64,000 nt of DNA from Nitrospirota bacterium. GTDB lineage: Bacteria; Nitrospirota; Thermodesulfovibrionia; Thermodesulfovibrionales; UBA9159. The position numbers and the translations under genes were made by a program. Each line of letters opens with the position of its first letter. Within the stretch, counting starts at the first letter, position 1. Below the pieces are notes generated by a model, which did no database searches, was not told the origin of the DNA, and worked only from the letters and a program-made list of their open reading frames with translations. Location: positions 1 through 64,000 of the forward strand of contig JAJYIF010000016.1 in assembly GCA_021790195.1 (NCBI GenBank), written 5' to 3'. This document shows, in pieces, positions 60,942 through 64,000 of this stretch.

Positions 60942-61903
60942 TGATGATGCCGTCTCCTGCGTCTCCTCCTGCGCCTGTGGAACTTCTTCTCATCGTCCGG
61001 GCCCTTCCCCTCGGCGCCTTCGCCCGCAGATTCACCAGTTTTTTCGCTTGCGGCGGATGTCCCGGCCTGAGTCTGCACGGCTTCATCCCCCGGAACCGGA
61101 GGCGCAACCGGATATCGTTGAACCGTCTCGCGTGTCTTCTTCTCCCGCAGCGCCGCCTCCGCCGGTTCAAGACGCCCTTCGGACAGCGGGGCCGCCTCGG
61201 CCACGACGATATCAGGCTGCGTATCTTCGCCTTGCGCGCGGACCACTGCAGCCCCTCCCTGAACAGAATCTTCTTCGCTATATTCGTAGCTGAGACAGCA
61301 CATCAGTCTCCCGCATACGCCTGACAGCTTGTTTGCATTGAGTACGAGTTCCTGGCTCTTCGCCATCTTTATAGATATGGGCTCAAATGTTGTGAGGAAC
61401 TTCTTGCAGCATAACTCCAATCCGCATATCCCGATACCGCCCAGCATCTTGGCCTCGTCCCTTACCCCGATCTGACGCATTTCGATCCTAGTCTTGAATT
61501 TGGCCGCAAGGTCTTTCACAAGCTCCCTGAAATCTATTCTTCCCTCTGCCGCAAAATAAAAGATAATACGCTTTCTGTCGAGAGTCGCCTCGGTGCATAT
61601 GAGCTTCATCGGAAGGCCCCTGGCCATTACTCTCTCCAGGCAATAAACCCTGGCATCATCCTCGATGCTTTCATTATCCTTTCTTTGCTTAAGGTCCTCT
61701 TCCCCCGCCTTCCTCAGGACTTTTTTCAAATGGTCTTTTGTCGCGCCGTCGAAGGGATGTTTCTCGACTACGACGTTGCCGATGCTGAGACCGAGTTCAG
61801 ACTCCACGACAACGGAGTCCCCCTTCCCGATCTCAAGTCCTTCAACCTCGAAATCGTAGATCTTCCCGCACGACTTGAACCTTATCCCCACAACTTCAGG
61901 CAT
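60938..61903 (-). CDS. ricT: PSP1/RicT (YaaT) family protein with Arg-rich tail
   Basis: A protein of 321 residues. The PSP1 domain has GIRFKSCGKIYDFE, YFAAEGRIDFRELVKDLA, RIEMRQIGVRDEAKMLGGIG, CGLELCC and SGVCGRLMCCLSYEY; the clustered Cys fit the Fe-S ligation described for the Ric complex. The last 100 residues are acidic/Ala-rich and end in nine consecutive Arg then HHQ. In firmicutes RicT acts with YlbF/YmcA in RNA processing; in Gram-negatives the role is open. The ATG at 61903 with GGAG five bases upstream is preferred over a TTG six codons earlier. It is between holB and metG, a common gene order. Confidence 0.93.
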   Translation of the reverse strand: MPEVVGIRFKSCGKIYDFEVEGLEIGKGDSVVVESELGLSIGNVVVEKHPFDGATKDHLKKVLRKAGEEDLKQRKDNESIEDDARVYCLERVMARGLPMKLICTEATLDRKRIIFYFAAEGRIDFRELVKDLAAKFKTRIEMRQIGVRDEAKMLGGIGICGLELCCKKFLTTFEPISIKMAKSQELVLNANKLSGVCGRLMCCLSYEYSEEDSVQGGAAVVRAQGEDTQPDIVVAEAAPLSEGRLEPAEAALREKKTRETVQRYPVAPPVPGDEAVQTQAGTSAASEKTGESAGEGAEGKGPDDEKKFHRRRRRRRRRHHQ

Positions 61904-61923
61904 ACGATCTCCAGTATTCAAGA

Positions 61924-63048
61924 TCAGCCGGCTCGCCCGGCGGGGACTCTGAACCTGAGGTTTCGCATCATGCCGGATACATAGTTCCAGGTGACTCCTT
62001 TGTTCAGATTAAAATCCAGCCGCGCACGAAGGAGGACCAATTTGCGATAAGCTTCCACCATACCGTCTATTTCAGAAGCCTTCGAAACCTGTAAGACATA
62101 ATCCCGGATGTCGCTGTTAAACAACGTCATGCCGGAACCGGCCTTTGCACGGGATGCTTTATTCTGGAAATCTTTCCCGGCGACCTTCAGCACCGTCATG
62201 TCTCTCAACATGATCAGAATCAAGTCAAGCCACCTTTCCATCTCTTCCTTATCCGTCCACGTTTCGCCACACACCCCGATCATGCTCTCGAGAAGAGAAA
62301 TAAACCGTTCACGCTCGCCGACTATATCCGCAGAGACCGCAAGCCCCGGCCTTCCCATGGAAAGCCTGACCATGACCTGAACCTCGTCGGCGCCGTCTGA
62401 GCGCTTCTTGTCCGGCCCTGCGGGCTGTCCAGCGACGGACTGAATGACCTTCTCGCACGCGTCTGGTGACAGGGGAGTGAAATTTACGCGGGAGCATCTG
62501 GACCTTATAGTCTCGGGCAACCTGTCGGCGTGTGCCGCCACGAGTATCAGCAGACTATCAACCGGAGGCTCCTCAAGCGTCTTGAGAAAGGCGTTCGCAG
62601 CGGACTGGTTCATGCTGTCGGCATCGTCAATGACAACGACCTTCTTCCTGCCCTCGTAAGGCTTGAAGGACAGCGCCTCTTCCACCGCCCTTATTTCAGA
62701 GACGCGTATTTCTCCTTTTTCCGGAGTTATCATCAAAAAGTCCGGATGGGCCCCTGATTCGATCTTTCTGCACGACGGACATTCATCACAGGAGTCAATT
62801 AGTCTATAGTCGACAGACTGAACGCCATCAATTGATTCGGCGCCGTTCCTTCGACCAATGACTGATGACTGCTGACTATCGACCGGCTTGAGACAATTTA
62901 TCGCCTTAGCGAAGTTGACGGCAGCGAATTTCTTTCCTATCCCGGACTCCCCCGAAAAAAGATACGCCGATGGCACCCTTCCCCTGCCAAGGGTCTGGAG
63001 AAGTATGCCGACAGACCTGTCCTGTCCTATAACGTCCCTTAAAGCCAT
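61924..63048 (-). CDS. holB: DNA polymerase III delta' subunit
   Basis: A clamp-loader AAA+ protein of 374 residues. FSGESGIGKKFAAV is the P-loop, CDECPSC starts the zinc-binding module, VVVIDDADSMN is Walker B, and TIRSRCSRVNF the sensor/SRC region. Residues about 54-85, between the P-loop helix and the zinc module, are a repeat-derived insert absent from the family. The ATG has no ribosome binding site, and a -10 box ends five bases before it. Confidence 0.93.
   Translation of the reverse strand: MALRDVIGQDRSVGILLQTLGRGRVPSAYLFSGESGIGKKFAAVNFAKAINCLKPVDSQQSSVIGRRNGAESIDGVQSVDYRLIDSCDECPSCRKIESGAHPDFLMITPEKGEIRVSEIRAVEEALSFKPYEGRKKVVVIDDADSMNQSAANAFLKTLEEPPVDSLLILVAAHADRLPETIRSRCSRVNFTPLSPDACEKVIQSVAGQPAGPDKKRSDGADEVQVMVRLSMGRPGLAVSADIVGERERFISLLESMIGVCGETWTDKEEMERWLDLILIMLRDMTVLKVAGKDFQNKASRAKAGSGMTLFNSDIRDYVLQVSKASEIDGMVEAYRKLVLLRARLDFNLNKGVTWNYVSGMMRNLRFRVPAGRAG
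62794..62889. repeat. Palindromic repeat inserted in frame within holB
   Basis: On the coding strand GTCGATAGTCAGCAGTCATC starts the element and GTCGACTATAGAC ends it (one mismatch between the arms). GAACGGC and GGCGTTC pair inside. The 96 bases (32 codons) keep the frame and encode a low-complexity peptide (PVDSQQSSVIGRRNGAESID and on). Confidence 0.7.
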
Positions 63049-63053
63049 TGTCT

Positions 63054-63064
63054 ATTTTACCACA
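63054..63064 (-). promoter_or_regulatory. Extended -10 promoter of holB-ricT-metG, leaderless arrangement
   Basis: The minus strand reads TGTGGTAAAAT, ending five bases before the holB ATG. A preceding hairpin (AACAGG...CCTGTT, 63067-63086) between selD and this promoter may end selD transcription, although its T-run is poor. Confidence 0.55.
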
Positions 63065-63119
63065 AGAACAGGACCAGGAGCCTGTTGTTTTGACCGGTGA
63101 GTGTGATAAAGTTGCGGCT

Positions 63120-64000
63120 CTAAACAACCAAAATCCGTTTGGTCTCTTTCACGCCGTCTTCCGTAATATCTCCGATATGTGCGGCGAGCAGGCCCTCTTT
63201 TACCAGGGCCGAAACGAGTCTGTCTTTTCTTAGTTCCGGGACAAAGATGACGAGTCCGCCTGAAGTCTGGGCGTCATGCAGCAGGATTCTGATCGTGTCC
63301 GTAACAACATCGGACCATCCGACATAAGGAGCATAGGTCTTTTCGTTTGCCCTTGTTCCGCCGGGTATTCTTCCGAGATCCGCTATCCTTATCGCTTCCT
63401 TGAAGAACGGCACCTTTTCCGAATGCAGAACGGCCCGGCAGCCGCTAGCGACAAGCACCTCGCTAAGGTGTCCGATAAGACCGAACCCGGTTATGTCAGT
63501 AGCTGTACTGACCCCAATCTCGATCATTATTTCGCTCGCCGTCTTATTCAGCATGGCCATGGATTTCGTGATCTCCGAGATGGTCTCTTCGCTGCACATG
63601 CCCGCCTTTATGCCGGTGGCGACGACACCGGTACCTACAGGTTTTGTCAGTATCAGTGCGTCCCCTTTTCTTGCCTTTGAATTGTCGTAGATCTTATCAG
63701 GGTGAATCATCCCCATCACCGCAAAACCGTATTTCGGCTCTTTGTCCTTAATAGTATGTCCCCCTATGATCGATACCCCTGCTTCAGCCATCTTATCTAT
63801 CCCGCCCTGCATGATCTTCCTGGCCACCGGAAGAAATTCGGCTTCACCCGGAAACGACGCGAGGTTCAATGCCACGATGGGCTTGCCCCCCATGGCATAC
63901 ACATCAGACAGGGAATTAGCGGCTGCAATCGCCCCGAACCAATAAGGATCGTCAACAATTGGAGTGAAATAATCCGCGGTAAGAACGGCTGCGATGTCGT
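63120..64000 (-). CDS. selD: Selenophosphate synthase, N-terminus outside window
   Basis: The frame is open to the window edge; about 293 residues are visible of an expected 345. AAVLTADYFTPIVDDPYWFG, AANSLSDVYAMGGKPIVALN, GGHTIKDKEPKYGFAVMG and LHDAQTSGGLVIFV are characteristic. SelD makes selenophosphate from selenide and ATP for selenocysteine or selenouridine. The catalytic Cys/Sec-containing segment lies outside the window, so it cannot be said whether SelD is itself a selenoprotein. Its presence implies selenium use. Confidence 0.96.
   Translation of the reverse strand, partial: DIAAVLTADYFTPIVDDPYWFGAIAAANSLSDVYAMGGKPIVALNLASFPGEAEFLPVARKIMQGGIDKMAEAGVSIIGGHTIKDKEPKYGFAVMGMIHPDKIYDNSKARKGDALILTKPVGTGVVATGIKAGMCSEETISEITKSMAMLNKTASEIMIEIGVSTATDITGFGLIGHLSEVLVASGCRAVLHSEKVPFFKEAIRIADLGRIPGGTRANEKTYAPYVGWSDVVTDTIRILLHDAQTSGGLVIFVPELRKDRLVSALVKEGLLAAHIGDITEDGVKETKRILVV

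Overview
The window is one contiguous stretch of a Gram-negative bacterial chromosome. It carries lipopolysaccharide (rfaE2), periplasmic and lipoprotein genes and a type II secretion/type IV pilus-like cluster. Base composition is moderately GC-rich. The gene mix (GH57 glucan enzyme, a second TrpB of the TrpB2 type, CooT-like protein, selD, C-terminal-domain-bearing MetRS, PilM/PilN-fused GspL) points to an anaerobic, deep-branching lineage such as Nitrospirota (Thermodesulfovibrionia-like) or a deltaproteobacterial relative. This is an inference from gene content only. No rRNA, tRNA or CRISPR array was found.

Layout. 1-4.3 kb: two paralogous secreted S8 (subtilisin-like) lipoproteases with a CPBP glutamic intramembrane protease between them; one protease ends in a Gly-Cys/TM/Arg sorting tail, suggesting an enzyme-substrate sorting pair. 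4.4-14 kb: cdd, a PilF/PilW-like TPR lipoprotein, mfd, rfaE2, a Nudix hydrolase and the envelope/isoprenoid operon uppS-cdsA-dxr-rseP. 14.1-18.1 kb: an FG-GAP propeller protein coupled to a GH57 glucanotransferase/amylase. 18.2-28.1 kb, plus strand: GT2 glycosyltransferase, WbaP-like sugar-phosphate transferase and gspEFHIJKLM. 28.3-38.9 kb: murA, accD, trpBA, a cupin, a ROK kinase, a CooT-like protein, a lipoate ligase family protein, and a second tryptophan cluster trpC-trpB2-trpF.

39.1-47.7 kb is an accessory/defence island, all on the minus strand: VapBC-like pairs, a zeta-like ATPase toxin unit, a type III restriction-modification system (mod, res), a GIY-YIG nuclease, a decayed N-6 methylase fragment, dispersed palindromic repeats and a RadC paralogue. 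48-55.7 kb returns to housekeeping: murJ with an MBL hydrolase, an RRM protein, and radC-purH-purD-purE-DUF89. 56-58.7 kb is a small accessory patch (PilZ protein behind a sigma54-type promoter, hicBA, two orphan proteins). 58.9-64 kb holds metG, ricT/PSP1, holB and a truncated selD.

Recurring features that cross gene boundaries: an extended -10 promoter motif (roughly TRTGnTAtAAT) in front of at least nine transcription units; several genes whose start lies 5-8 nt after the -10 box, so probably leaderless; three genes lacking any ATG/GTG/TTG where homology places the N-terminus (GH57: CTG; trpB: ATT; CPBP protease: unclear); and small palindromic repeats that sit between genes and also, in frame, inside holB, metG and the GH57 gene.
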